Positions 22,771 to 35,999 of a stretch of 64,000 bases of DNA are shown piece after piece. The notes beneath the pieces are model-generated. The model was not told the DNA's origin. It searched no databases and was given only the letters and a program-made list of their open reading frames with translations. The stretch is from Ochotona curzoniae. Its lineage: Eukaryota > Chordata > Mammalia > Lagomorpha > Ochotonidae. The translations under genes and the position numbers were made by a program. Position 1 is the stretch's first letter, and each line of letters opens with the position of its first letter. The DNA is taken from assembly GCF_017591425.1 (NCBI RefSeq), contig NW_024467120.1, forward strand, positions 9,300,001 to 9,364,000, read 5' to 3'.

Positions 22771-23694
22771 CTATTATTGATATATTTTTTAGGATAGGCA
22801 TGAAAAGGAAAGGGTGCAGACAAAAATAATTGAGGCAAAAAATTATCCTCGTGTGTAAAACCTTATAAATTGCTGAAAGATCCCTAGTAATCAAAGAGTC
22901 TGACTTTCTCTTTATGCAAAGATTATTGAAAATCATGAATATGCAAATCATGAATATGCTTCCTTATGACAGAGATTAAAGACATAGAGTATAGCCATTA
23001 CTATTCTTTGTATACATTTAAATACAGCAAGATTGATATGCAAGCAAAATGAATTGCAAGCAGGAGTAGTAGTAGTCTATTATTATTGTATCACTCAAAA
23101 TGAGTACCAAGTTGGCAATATAGCATTCAGGGAAATATAAAAAAGTGGCAAGGCATTAGCAAGAGATTGAAAGTTTTCTCTTTTAGGAATATAGTCTAAT
23201 ATTATCTATAGGCAGCGAACAAAATCGACTTCAATGGAAATGATAGAGTGTCATTATTCTCAATGAAACAAAAACTGTTTTGCATGCATTTGCAGACATG
23301 AGCAAGATTGATCTTTTTCACTCTTAGAATTTGGAGATGAATGCTAAACTATTAACATACCATTTCTTTAAGACAGTGATGCTTAAAATGTTATGAAATC
23401 TATTAAGAAACATTTCTTCAGAGGATTTCAGAGTAACTAAATTTATCATACAGCAACACTGATGTTGAGTTTGGTCATGTACTATTTCTTCTCAAAGTAT
23501 GAACCATAACCGCAACAAAGGGAATAATAATCTGTGACTTTGAACAGATGAACTGTCATTCCTAAATGGATAATTCAGAATTCTGTTTAGGAGAAATAAA
23601 GATGGCGCTGCGGATAAGCAGCTCTTATGCAATGGCATACTCTAACAAACAGGTTGCTTTAGTTCAAGTCAATTGCCAAATTCCTCTTTCAAAA
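22771..23694. other. Unique AT-rich DNA, nothing recognised
   Basis: No gene and no repeat identified apart from the 11-bp target-site copy TTAGCAATGGG that begins at 23695. Confidence 0.5.
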
Positions 23695-23705
23695 TTAGCA
23701 ATGGG

Positions 23706-24046
23706 GGGTGGGTCTAGCACGGTCCCCTAGCAGCTAACATCCTCACCTTGAAAGTGCCCTGATCCCATATGGGTGCTGATTTGTGTCCCTGTGGCCCCTC
23801 TTCCCATTCAGCTCCCTGCTTGTAGCCTGGGAAAGCAGTCGAGGACAGCCCAAGAACTTGGAACCCTGCACCAGAGTGGAAGACACAGAAGGGGCTCCAG
23901 GCTCCTGGCTTCAGATTGGAACAGCTCTGACCATTGCAGCCACTTGGGGATTGGATCTTCAGATGGAAGATCTTCCTCTCTGTCACTCCTCCTCTCTATA
24001 TATCTGATTTTTCAATGAAAAAGAAAGAAAAATCTATTTAAAAAAC
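23706..24046 (+). repeat. CSINE, plus strand, with target-site duplication
   Basis: Body order is CCCTAGCAGCTAACATCCTC, CCCATATGGGTGCTG, CTGGGAAAGCAGTCGAGG, GGAACCCTGCACC and ACTTGGGGATTGGATC, then an A-rich tail. It is flanked by the 11-bp direct repeat TTAGCAATGGG (23695-23705 and 24047-24057). Confidence 0.95.
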
Positions 24047-24221
24047 TTAGCAATGGGTATTTGAGTTATTGGATGTCCTTGGAGCACCTAATAAATCTTT
24101 GTTCCCTGCAGTGGTCTCCAGTTTATTTCTGACTTGGAATTTGGAAATGTTGAACGTGCCAGGCAATGATGGTTGTTTATCTCACCACTGACTGACTTCT
24201 AGGCTAATCAAAAGTGAATGT

Positions 24222-24538
24222 GGGGCCATGCTCTGTGGCCTAGCGGCTAAAGCCTCACCTTGAATGTGCTGGGATCCCATATGGGTGCCAGTTCTAATCC
24301 CAGCAGCCCTGCTTCCCATCCAGCTCCCTGCTTGTGGCCTGGGAAAGCAGTCGAGAATGGCCCAAAGCCTTGGGACCCTTCAGCCACATGGGAGACCTGG
24401 AAGAAGTTCCTGGTTCCTGGCTTCGGATCAGCACAGCACCGGCTGTTGCAGTCACTTGGGAGTGAATCATTGGACGGAAGATCTTCCCCTCTGTCTCTCC
24501 TCCTCTCTGTATATCTGACTTTGTAATTTAAAAAAAAA
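24222..24538 (+). repeat. Young CSINE, plus strand
   Basis: Close to the 38745 copy: GGCCTAGCGGCTAAAG, CCCATATGGGTGCC, GGTTCTAATCC-like B box, AGCACCGGCTGTTGCAG and a short A9 tail. A short direct repeat TGAATGT flanks it (24216-24222 and 24539-24545). It lies only about 165 bp from the previous SINE, in the same orientation. Confidence 0.95.
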
Positions 24539-24854
24539 TGAATGTAGACTTTTAAGTTAATGCTATGTGTTTATGAGCTCAGAAGTGGACCAATCAAGGC
24601 AGAAAGTGGCAGACTGTATAAACTCAATAAAGTCAAACAAATAAGTATTAAAAACCAAAAGTGAATTGTTGCACTCAGGTTTTGCAGTTTTGCTTTGTAT
24701 TTGATGCAGTTTCAATCCCAGGCTGCTCTGCCTGGTCAATAGGATCAGTTATGGTCACTTGTGTCTTGCATACAGGCACATTTTCAACACATCTCCTTTC
24801 TGATTTCCACAAGTAATGAATATACAATATCCTATTTGGATGGAAATATAGAAG

Positions 24855-24880
24855 GTTGATGATGACGATGATGATGATGG
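24855..24880. repeat. Short GAT/ATG trinucleotide repeat
   Basis: About eight GAT units with one GAC interruption. The overlapping minus-strand frame (24675-24890) translates it as isoleucine-rich sequence and is not a gene. Confidence 0.85.
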
Positions 24881-27800
24881 GTGACACCAATCAATAACTG
24901 CTTTTTTGGTGAAATACTTTCTTGGATTGTCTCTGACCTACCAGCCTCTCTTCTTACACTCGGGGAAGCTCTTCCCAAGGTATGAAAACTCACCTCCGCA
25001 GAAAGAATTTAAGCAACAATTCTTTCTCAATCATGATGTTCATTAAATATTTGTAAAATTGGTGTGATTAAACTTGCTGCTGTTTAGAGAAATCTGGAGG
25101 CAGAATTCAAAAGAGACATGATAAAATTCAATCTGTAGCTTTCTGATAAGAGTCACTGAGATGCTTAATCTGAAAAGATTCTTACGATCCATTTATCTGA
25201 GTTTCTTTTGTATTTGCTCTTTGTTGCCTAAGATTGGTCCTAAATATTAAATATTACAAAACAGTAAAAAAAAAAACCCAGACCTTTGGTTTAATCTTTG
25301 GTATATTCTCTATTTTGTTTTCTACCAAAGAGAAGCAACTACTAGAAAAATATGCAAATCATTCACAAGTTCTACCGTAGTGTATGATGAGCCAGTCACG
25401 TGCTAAAAGTTGTAAAAGAAAAAATATGTAGTGAGTCTTTCTTGACATGGGAGTATATTTCCACAGAAACAAAGATATGTTATCTTTATTGAGTAGAATT
25501 TATTATGTGCATTTACTCAAAAATTATAAAATTACTAAAGGGCAACAATTGCTTGGCCTTATTCTATTACATAAGGAAGAAGAATTTGAATCCTCACTAT
25601 ATACGGGATCTGCAAAAGTTCTTGAAAAAAAACATGTTCATACAATGTACGTATTCATTTCCTAATGCTTTCATTAAAACTCTCACCTGTTAAATAATGT
25701 GTGAATAGGATTTGCTTGAGATACACAAAGAGCAGAATATAAAAAGAGCCCTTTCTGAGCAATGTAAATCCTGCTGGAATTTTAGTAAGCACAAATGTTA
25801 AATTTCTGGTGGTGTTTGAAAGAAAGAATAATGAAATAATTGATACTTTGGAAACATTCATGAATACAATACCCAAAATAAATAATCATCAGTTTACAAA
25901 TAGCTAACTTGACTTGAGAAGGGCGAAGACGATGTTAAAGTTGTAATTTTTTTCCACCTGGACCATTAATTGATTCATACCCAACATCAACCAGCAAGGG
26001 AAACTGTGGATTTTATTCACGCCCTAATGAAAGACAATCAACAATTCACAGCGGAAATGATACCCAATGTCATGGGTACCTACATTTTTTTGCCTTATAC
26101 AATTCTGACTAAAAAAAAAAAAAGTAAATTTAGCAAGCTTTCTGCTAAACAGATACTGAAAACATGCTGACATTGTACACCCATACACGCACACAGGAAC
26201 TTTCCTTGGACATTTGAGACTAGTAGGGTCAAGATCCTGATGCATTTCGTCACCACATTTTCACAGGAGATGAGCCATGGCTTTGCCAGTATAATCCAGA
26301 AAACAAAACACAGTCAAAGCACCGATCCCTGAGAAGTGGCTGTGGCCCAGTCGAATCCAAGGGGGACCAGGCCACAGCAGGTTGCAGGACACAACTGTTT
26401 TGGGGGATGCCCAAGTCATTTTTCTCCTTGAATTTCTGAATGGCCTAGAAACGATGACATGTTTGCTTTGTTTTGAGAAACTCAGCCAATGTCTTGACAG
26501 AAAAGTACCCGGGGAGGCTTTCCTGAGAGCTCATTTCCACCCTGGTGGTGTCTGGCCCATTCTTTTCAACAGGAAAGAATAGTTTTGTGCAAGTTTTGAT
26601 GAGAATTCATCCTGCTGCACCTCTCAGTCCAGATGGATTTGTCTCCTCCGAGTTTTTGTATACTTCTCTTAAAATATTATTGAGAGTCACCCATTTTCTT
26701 CAATGGATGCTGTAAAGAAAGGATATATTTATACAGTTAAATTCCCCGGGTCCTCGGGTTTTCTGAGATGGACTAAATGACTATTATCACTGTTTATTGT
26801 GGGGAGCTTTGCAGTTGGGTCGGATGGCATGGGTGTGTGATGAGCACTGCTCCTCAGCATGGCTGCGGGGAGTTTCTGGCTGCGTGGCAAGGCCCGGCAG
26901 AATGTTTCTGGTCAACTCATTGCTGCCTCACCCCATTGTATGGAACTCAATCATCTCTCTGATGTTTCATAGAATTCTTCTGAGGGTGTTGTTGTTGTTT
27001 TTCTGCTGATGTGAAGTGATTCCTGTAACTGGTATGACACCTCAAATTGATCAATCGTGTTATGATAAAAACACCTTTAGTAATGGTAAGGCTATGACAT
27101 ACAGTTAAAAGTATACAATAGTACAATTGTTTCCAAACATTCTGTTATGCCCACTTTTGTCCTAAAGTTTGCCCTAGTATAAGTAATGTTTTTCTTAAGA
27201 AATGGCTTGATAATATCTTGCAACAGATGGCAATCATGGAGGTACAAAGAGTTTGTTTACCATGCACCTCGAACTGTTACAACACATGATATGCCGCATT
27301 TTAGTTTCTTTCCACAGAAAGCAAAGTATATGGGGCATCTTTTATAAGGAAATAGATGTGAACCCCCTCAAAATGGCTTAAAATCTCAATCTTACATTGG
27401 CACTTATATTTAGGGAAAGAAAACAGTTTATAAAGATAAAAGGAAGTTTCTTTTAAAGGCTCTCTGTTTGTAGATCAGCTGAATTGCCTTGATCCCTTTC
27501 ACTGCCCTTTAACAAAAGAATGAAAAACAATTGAATCAGCACTAGGTGAAGGTGACGTTAATTAATGCATGATTTGATTATAAGAATTAGCAAAGAATCT
27601 ATGCTATATACTTTTATAAAATCCTTTCATTTATGATCTTTTAATTCTGTATTCCTACTATTTTAGGCAATATTAGTTTGATTGTGTTTAGTAAAAATTG
27701 ATTTTGAGTATAAGTAAACCACTTGTCACTATTTAACCACATGCTCTGCCAACCGTGGAGTTCCTGGCTTCAGCCAGGTGATTGCAGGTTTCAATGAGTA

Positions 27801-30800
27801 ATGATTGTTGAAAATATTTTCCTTAGGATTCTTTCTTGCATTTTCATAACCATGATGTAATGAAAAATGAAACAATTGGATGTTGTGCAAAAACTTCTGA
27901 TGAATTATGTATAAATAAAGAAGGCAACTTTTTGGAGTTGTCCATTATGAGCATCAAGCCATAGTGGTCCGTGTCTTATCTCTTCCTATCATCTCGCTGA
28001 TCCACGCATCCTTTGTAAGCTCTCAGTCAGCCGGAGCTGGTCTCCGGCAGTTTATGAAATATCTTTTACTTGGTGAAGCTTCTGTTGAGTCATAATGATT
28101 GTCTTTTCAGCTTTTAATTCCATTTTCTACAAACTTAACATATAAAACTTCAACAGGAGTGGTGAATATTTTTACTTCCTCATGATTTTATATGGCTGTT
28201 GTTATTAGAAATTGGACTTAATTGAATGATCTCTGCGAGATGAACCTTGTGATGCTTATTGTATTTTTTTTTTCAATGAAGACTAGGTTACAGATCCATT
28301 ACAGGTCAATAACCCAGTCCTCAATTTTGTTTTAAGTTTCCTGATGTCAACAAAACTAAATCGATTGCCTTGTTGACCACAGTCCTATATAACTTTCAGA
28401 AAGAAAACCTCTACCTAATTAGTTCTCATAATTTCTTGGGGTTATAGAAAATGGCAAAGGTGTGAGAGAAGCCTCTTAGCAGTAATCCATGTATTGATTA
28501 CTCATTTTTTAAGTGTCAATTGCCTCCCAATATTTTAGAGGACTCCTTTCTATGAAAACCACAAATGTTCATAATTTTAAAATGAGTGACATCACACAAA
28601 ATACAACAGAGAAAAATACCTGCCTGCAATTTATTATATCTTCAGGGGTAGAACTTACATTTGACTATGCTGGCAGTCAGAAACAAAACAGTAGTATGAG
28701 TTGTTCCATTTCGTTTAATTACTAGATCCAATCACAAGCTAAGCAAAAAATTGCCTTGGATGCCACCTAAAGCAGGAATCCAGTCTAGGTACTTCCAAAA
28801 CCACGGAAGTGAATGAAACAATAAACCATGTTTCTTATTACATTTTTAGAAAGAGTAAGAAAAAAAGTCTTCCCTTTCCAAAGTGTTGTTCTTGTTGAAG
28901 AGGGTAGCTATTATTTTAGGCTATGTCATACGTTAAGCCTTACGGTGCCTTTGCGTCTTTTTTAATGGGACGGTGTTATCCCTCGGTGGCTGTGTGCAGC
29001 TGGGCTAGTCCCTAGGCATGCAGATTCCCAGGCCGCCCCAAAGACTCTGAGGACCAACAACTGAAGACAAAACCTCAGGAACTGAACTCTGATATCTCGG
29101 ATATTGGTTTTCTGATTCTATGATTCCAGCCTTTGACAGCGCCAAGGCAGATGCAGTGTGGTCCTCAAGGAATGATTTGTCTCCTGGGACGTATCCCGGC
29201 ACATCTGCTCCGCACACTCAGGCTGCTTGCTCTGCTGCTGTGTCGTCCCTCGTGGGAACAGATGGATTGCTTTGCCAGGAGGACCATCTCTTCTCTTCAT
29301 GAGCTGGTTGTCTCTTCTCTGTTGCTTTCCTGGCCATTGCAGAGAGCATTGGGGTATCACAGCTGTGCCATCAGGGTCCCTTATTAGATACACAGCTCTT
29401 TCAACCATAAGACATTACTATACTTTTTATTGTTACTTGCTCACTAAACATCTCCAAGAATAACTTAAAACAAAAGCAGATATTTGCAACAAATTGCTTA
29501 GGATGTGTAAAGCATATCAGAATTGGTATCTAAGCTGTCAAGTTTCCCAGTTCTTTTATTTATTTTATCTTTACATGTTGTAACAAGTTAATATTTAAAG
29601 AATTTTTGATACCGCTAACAACCATTGATCACACAAAGTAATTTAAGCAAAGTATGAGAACAGAAACAGGAAGAGCAAAAACAGCTCTGTGTGAAGGAAA
29701 ACAGGCAATTTTTGCTAAAAATTTTTCATATTCCTCCCAGGAACACACGGGGAAATGCTTCCATCACAGATCTCGGGCCATAGTTTTGATGATGATATCC
29801 GCACTCAGTTAATCCATTTTCAATAAATTGTTTGGCAGTCAAGACAATTTAATAAAAAAAAATGAATAAGGAACATTTAACCAAATTGTTGCAGATCAAT
29901 CAATACATAGAGGTTTCCACCACCATTTTTTTTTTACATAAAATCTGATCATCTAGCTAGTTGTATAAAAGCTTAACAAGTAACGAGTGGTGAAATCCTG
30001 AATACTAACTTTGATTTATACCCTTTGATTTCCATTCTTTCCCACTTCCCCGTTCCAGATTTGTGACTGGGGCCCTGTGTTTAAATTGTATTAACTCCCT
30101 TCTTCTTTGTTATCCATAATTATAGAGCTGTCAATCTCAAAATCCACAGAAGAGGGAAATTTGAAAACATTCTGAATTTGTATTATACTATTGAATGCAT
30201 TATAAGTTTTTTTTTTTTCCGTAAAGCTGGAAAGAGACAGCTTTAAATGATCTTTTTAGAGGGAGAAAAATAGGTGAGTGTTTAACAGGGAAGAAAAGGC
30301 TTGACAGATATATAATTACTTTAGTGTCTCCGTTTTGTGTCTTTCTTCCCCTCTGTCAGCTGCCTTCTCTCTTGCCAACATCTCCCCCACCCCAAAGTTG
30401 CCTCCTTCACTATGCCTTTCATCACATGGACAAAGCAGGCTGACCTGGCATCTGCTGGGGTTGTCTTCCTCAGGTGAATTCTAGCGAGCTGAGCTTCAGG
30501 AGCTAAAAGATTGAAAACTCTGAATCCCAGGAGAGCTAACCCACAGCAAGAACAGTGGCCACGAAAGGTAAATGCAAGAACTGCTCTGTAACTGCCAGCT
30601 TTTAACCCAAAAATTCTTTGTCGATAAAATCCAAGAGAATCTCACCCTACCTCCATCTGCCAAAAAAAGAAAAATTATTAGACATGTGTTAAGAAATGTA
30701 GATAAGGGAAAGGACAGAGATGAATTACACTTTATATGTATGTCAACATGTGTGTAGTCTTAGCAGCATCTATAATAATCATGAATCAGAGGAAAGAAAA

Positions 30801-33724
30801 ATAAGAGCAGTGATATGTTGCCAAACAAAAAGGGAAACAGGGGAGAAATTAATCAGCTGGGAAATTATTTCAGTTTTACGAATCTTTAATGTATACGTAT
30901 GCTTCTATAACTTAACTCCACAAAGAGACGTCTTTATATTCAATAGGTCTCATAAGACATACTTTTCACACATTTGAAAGACTGTCACTTATTAAGCTAT
31001 TTACAAAGTTATATGTAAATTAGGGCACATGCAATTAATTTTAAATACTACTAAGTAATGAATTATGATGAAGTCATATGTTGCCACTAAAGCTATTTGA
31101 AACTACATTTTATACTCCTTTTATAAAGTAGAGACAGAGCTGGACTAGAGGGTGCTTTAGGCACATTATCACCTTTTTTTAAAGAATTCGTACCTCGTAC
31201 TACCCTTTGATATTCGTCATGCATCCTATGAATAAGTATTGATATAAATCCAGGTGAAATTACTGCCATAAAACACTGTCTAGTGGACTGAGGAATGGGC
31301 TTTACTAATACATTGGCTGAAATGGGATGACTGTTTGCCTCTAGAATGCCTCGCATAGTATATTTTGACATTTTGACACAGACTGACAGCAAGTATGAAA
31401 CTTTTGTCTAAAACCAAAAGACTATGATTTGAGTCTGTTAACATACGAATTGGAACATTAGTTACTCTCAATGTAAAATAATTCAATCATGTAGAATCTA
31501 GGATTTAGTATTAAAAAAATGCTTTTTCTCTAGGAATTCAGATCATTTAATCCATCCCATTCGCTTCGAAGGGCTGTTGACTCCCTATCCTTTCCTATAT
31601 TCTAATTCTTTTTAAGGCAGTCATCCGATTTTAAATTGAGGATTGCTTGATTTTTATGTCTATTATATAATCACATTTTAATGGTATAGAAAGTAACATA
31701 TCATGATGCATGAAAGGCAATTCTTTAATGCAAAAGGATTGAAATGAATGTCAAATTTAGCTAAGAAAAAATATTAATGGCACTTCATATAAATCTCTTC
31801 TCTCCCCAAATGCAAATTAGTTTAAAATTTGGTGGCAACTAACAGAAATAATAATAAATGATTCCTACCTGTTCATCTGGTGGTAATGTTGAAACATCTC
31901 ATTGTTCTGTGAAGAGTAGCTAAATAATCAAAACACTAACAAATACATACAATTACTAAAGCTCTATGTGTCTCTTCTAGCTTTTTGTCATATGAGTAAG
32001 ATGCATTCTGATTCTTCCAAAGTTCTTTTTGCAAGGCACCATTAGTAGAACTAAGGATTTTAGTTCAGACCCGCATGGAAATTACAACCAGATTAGCTAA
32101 AACTATTCTTTAAAATAATTTGAGCCATGATCCCCTTTACTTTTATGGTTGAATGTTCTCTGCTTCTTCTCTTTGAACTCAGTGAAATAAATTGCTTTGG
32201 GAAATGGAATGGTAAAAGTCGTGCTGCAAGTAGGATTTCAGACATATATTATTTGCTTGTACACGCTTCATTTTGCCTCTTCCAGCCACTCTCTGAAGAA
32301 CGCCCTTGCCAGTCCACTTAACAAGGAAGATGAGTGACCAAGGTGCAGCATGAATAAGTCGATTTGTAGGCCTGCATTTTGAAACTAAGCTGCAATCAGA
32401 TCGTAGGATAGTTCTGGCAGTTACCGGTTACCTTGCAGACGAAGTAATGAGCCTTGCTGAGATTAAAGTAGAGTCCCTTCAAATAACGGACAAATGCATG
32501 AGAAACAAGAAATGCATATTGCATGCTATATTGTTTCCCAGAGCAGGTTGATATACAGGTCAGCACTGAGTGTTATTACAAACTCAGCCAAAGTGAATAC
32601 ACAACAGGGCATAGGCTTACTCAGTACTGATATTAACAATCGGTGCATTGATTTTCAGCAGAATACTCAGGATCCTAACGTAGGAGAAGAAATGGGTGAA
32701 GATTGTCCTGTGGCGACTTGCTCTGGGTGAGGCAGCTGCATTTCTGAGCAGCCACAACCACAGTTGATCACCTCACTGTTCAAATGATTGAAAAAAAAAA
32801 TGAGATGATAAAAGCTTTGTAAATGTAAGTCAATACGCTTTCTCACACGTCAACTCTTTCTGAGTCTACTGTAAGAAAAAGGAAATCACCAAACGAATTT
32901 TTCAGAATTCTGAAATGTCTGTCGCATTCTGAGAGGTAAGGCCTCTGAGCATTGTTCTGTGTTAGTCAGCCTTTCATTATGACATGGGAATTCCTGAAAG
33001 AAGCTACTTGGAAGAAATAAGTTAATTTATGCCTGAGCATTTGAGAGTATTTGAGATTCACAATACAATATCTTGTGGGGCCCAGTGCTTTGACCACTGG
33101 TGAAGGAATGATTGGGTTTTATTAGATATCTACTCTGTCAGTCCAACTGACAACTAGTTTCACTACATGGGCCTTTGGGAAGAACTCATACTAGTATCCA
33201 GCAAAACAGTTCCCAGAGAACTCTTTTTCTCTCTCCCTTTCACTCAAGTCCAGGGCTCAGTAGAATGAAGAGCATTTTGGTCATTTTCTCTCTGCTGACT
33301 CCTCCTTCTTATATGTTTTTCTTTTTTCAAAAATTATCTTTAGCCATGACTGGCTATCAGTTTCAACTGAGTGTCAGTTTCTATGCTCAGCCTTCTTGTA
33401 GACACCACTTCTTAGATTTGCTGCCAATGTTAAATGTCCAACATCTTAAAGTTTGTCTCATCTCATTCTTTTGAAGACCTCCTCCTCCAGTATTACATTC
33501 CCTATTTTCTGCACCCAGTACCTGGAAACAGTCAGCAGATCTTACGTGTGGATCCTGTGAAATAGCTCTCAAATTCAAACTTTGCTTTCATGGATATTTG
33601 TTGGTTCGCCTGAGTAAGGACAAGGATTTGTTAAGTGATCTTCCTACTACGAGTTTTATTTATCTTTCAAATTAGTGGTTTTTACTTTTGGAATTAGCCC
33701 TATGACAACATCTCAAAGCTAGTA
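24881..33724. other. 8.8 kb repeat-poor unique DNA, no gene recognised
   Basis: No SINE or L1 is recognised across this interval, in contrast with the flanks. It holds AT-rich, homeodomain-site-rich sequence (for example GTTAATTAATGCATG at about 27557) and a GC-richer island at 28960-29420. Open frames reach only 99 codons. It is a candidate region for conserved regulatory DNA, but conservation cannot be judged from one sequence. Confidence 0.45.
28960..29420. other. GC-richer island with five overlapping open frames
   Basis: Frames of 60-96 codons are open on both strands over the same bases (plus 29120-29302, 29133-29387, 29227-29463; minus 29005-29217, 29118-29408). None resembles a known family and no poly(A) tail follows. 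The simplest reading is a local rise in GC that removes stop codons. Confidence 0.4.
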
Positions 33725-34015
33725 ACCCCTAGTAGGAGTTCCGATTTAAGTTTTGGTTGATGAGCTTCTGTTCCAGCGTCCAGCTAATGTGCTTGGAAAA
33801 GCAACAGAGGACTGACTCAATTATCCGTACCTCTGAACCAATGTGGGAGAAAGAGATGGAAACGCTCGTTTCAGCCTGTCCAATCCTTGGCTGTTGAAAC
33901 CGTTTGAAGAGTGAATCTGTGATGGAAACTCTCTCTCTCACTTTGTCTCTCTCTTGTTCTTCTTCATTGTCACTCTGTTTTTCAATTCAATCAATCAATC
34001 AATCAGTCTTAAATT
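33725..34015 (+). repeat. Old CSINE, plus strand
   Basis: Starts within the body: TTCTGTTCCAGCGTCCAGC, GCTTGGAAAAGCAACAGAGG and GAACCAATGTGGGAG, then a CTCTCTCTCTCACTTTGTC stretch and a CAATCAATCAATCAATCA tail. The tail has grown into an AATC repeat. Confidence 0.75.
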
Positions 34016-34364
34016 TAAACAAGAAAATAATGTTTTGACTCCTGTGCTCCTTAGCTGATTTTGATGTTCTGGGAAAAAAATTTTTCAATGCTTATGCACA
34101 CAAAATGTGGAAATTCCTTCTCACATAAAACCATGCATGAATTTAGAGTGTGTAAGAGTTTCTGAAGACTGCACATTTGTCTATGCATACAATCCTCTGC
34201 TCTTTTTCTACCTAATTGCACATTTTTCTTTCCATGTGCATTTTATCATGCTCTTCCTGTATTTAAATTACTTCAATGACCAACACTCTTAAAGATAAAC
34301 TCCAAATTTTTTGTTTGAGATTTAAAAGCCTGTTAGCTTTTAATGCCACTCAACTTGCTTTTGT

Positions 34365-34655
34365 TAGACAAAACAACAGAAAGACAGACACATAGGAAGA
34401 AAGAATCTTCTAAATCCTGGTCAACTTTCCCAATTATTTGTAATAGCCAGGGTTGGTCCAGGTCAATGAAACTCAATCAAGTTATCTGATATGAATAATC
34501 GAGCCTTCAGCCTCGGGTCATCATCTGCTGTCTCTCTGATTACAATGACAGGAAGTTAGATGGAAAGCAGAGGATTTGGACTTGAATCGGCATGGCAGTG
34601 TGTGACAGGGAGCATCTCCAATGAGAGTTGGTCACACTGAGCCACAATGTGTGCT
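34365..34655 (-). repeat. Old CSINE, minus strand
   Basis: Weak reverse-order match: AACAGAAAGACAGACACATAG, GGTCATCATCTGCTGTC, GGAAGTTAGATGGAAAGCAG, TTGGACTTGAATCGGCA and ACTGAGCCACAATGTG near the head. It is highly diverged. Confidence 0.6.
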
Positions 34656-35124
34656 TTTAACTCCGTTTCTTCATTTTGGCTTTTTAGTTAAAAAAAAAGC
34701 AAAACAAAACAAAACTTTTTGTATCTTAGCAAAGTAGTAAACCATTTTTCTCATCCTGTTATCACTTTTTCTCTTTTGCTACCTGACTTCTGGGCAAAGT
34801 CCTAATCTAGTTGTGTTCTTCCCATTTATAAATTTCCCTTATAGAGCCCTTCCCCTTACCACAAGTGACCCTTCAATTGTCAAGGTCAAGGAACCCATGC
34901 AATGTTTAATAAACAGAATCATTGTCTAGCACAGTGTCCAGCCATGAATCAATTCTTAATGCGGGAGGATAACAGTTGCAACACTGTGCTGAACAACAGA
35001 ACTTAAGTGGTTCACTACCCAAATGGCCACATCAGTCAGGCTTGGTGAAACCAGAAATGATTTTCAAGGAATCTTCTTCAAATCCTCAAGGAAGGGTTTT
35101 TCAAGTGAAAGCCAGTTGCCTTCA

Positions 35125-35480
35125 AAACTCAGTCTCTTGATTGAGGAGTTTGAACCATTTACATTCAGAGTTAATACAAATAGGTGGAAATTTGGTCCTG
35201 TTATTCTCACAATGGGTTGTTCATTGGTTTAGTCTTCTGTTGTTATTTTACTGGGATGTTCTTTGCATTTGCCTTTGGTCCTGGTGGGCACTATTTTCTC
35301 TGTCAAGAGAACATCTTTAAGTATCATTTGTAGGGCAGGTTTGCAAGAGGCATAGTTTTTTTTAACTTTGTTTACTGTGGAAGAATTTTGTTTCATTTTC
35401 AAAGACAAGGAAAAGTTTTGCTAGGTACATTATCCTGGGCTGACAAATGTTTACTTTTAGAATCTGGAATCAAGTGTCAT
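35125..35480 (-). repeat. L1 mosaic, piece A: antisense ORF2-start/ORF1-end region
   Basis: Read on the plus strand: GAACCATTTACATTCAGAG, TTTGGTCCTGTTATTC, ATCATTTGTAGGGCAGG and TTTTGCTAGGTACATTATCC follow the antisense L1 order from the ORF2 start towards ORF1. The element's sense strand is therefore minus. Confidence 0.7.
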
Positions 35481-35575
35481 AGATTAGTAGACTGGATTAA
35501 AAACAAAACCCATCTATTTGTTGCTACAGGAGATATATTTCACCAACAAAGATCAGTGGAAACTATATCTCATGG
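35481..35575 (+). repeat. L1 mosaic, piece B: sense ORF2 endonuclease region
   Basis: GTAGACTGGATTAAAAAC, then CCCATCTATTTGTTGC and GAGATATATTTCACC, match the sense strand of L1 ORF2 at the endonuclease-to-linker region (the ACTGGATAAA ... CCCATC ... CAGGAAACCCATCTCAC block). The orientation is opposite to the pieces on both sides. Confidence 0.65.
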
Positions 35576-35589
35576 ATTTTGATTTTTTT

Positions 35590-35966
35590 TTGTTAGTTTC
35601 ACCTCTTCAAAACACTTTCTTACTAAATTTTTCAATGACTCATAGATCATACAGTAACATCATTTTCTTCAACAAGGTTCTTGATTTTCTTTTTCATTTC
35701 TTCAGTGACACATTAGTCATTCAGTAGCATGTTATTTAACCTCTTGGTGTTGTTAATTTCTTTTTTTTCTTCCTGTTGTTGATTTTATTTTGTGGCTTTT
35801 CTTTTAAAGGGATGAATATAAACTGCAATGGAGACTATCATATCTAGCAGCATGTAATTTGACTTCATGGCATTGTAAATTTCTATTCTTCCTGTTGTTG
35901 ATTTCGTATTGTGGGTTTTCAGTTAAGGAGATGTATAGTAAGTTTATAAAAATGACTATCATATCC
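35590..35966 (-). repeat. L1 mosaic, piece C: antisense ORF2 with ~120-bp tandem duplication
   Basis: CATTAGTCATTCAGTAGCATG (35711-35731) corresponds to antisense ORF2. The block recurs about 120 bases later. CTTCCTGTTGTTGATTT lies at 35769-35785 and again at 35888-35904 (offset 119). GACTATCATATC lies at 35833-35844 and again at 35954-35965 (offset 121). This makes about two diverged copies of one unit plus a partial third. Confidence 0.7.
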
Positions 35967-35999
35967 AGATGTGAGCATATGATGCTGTACATGCATCTT

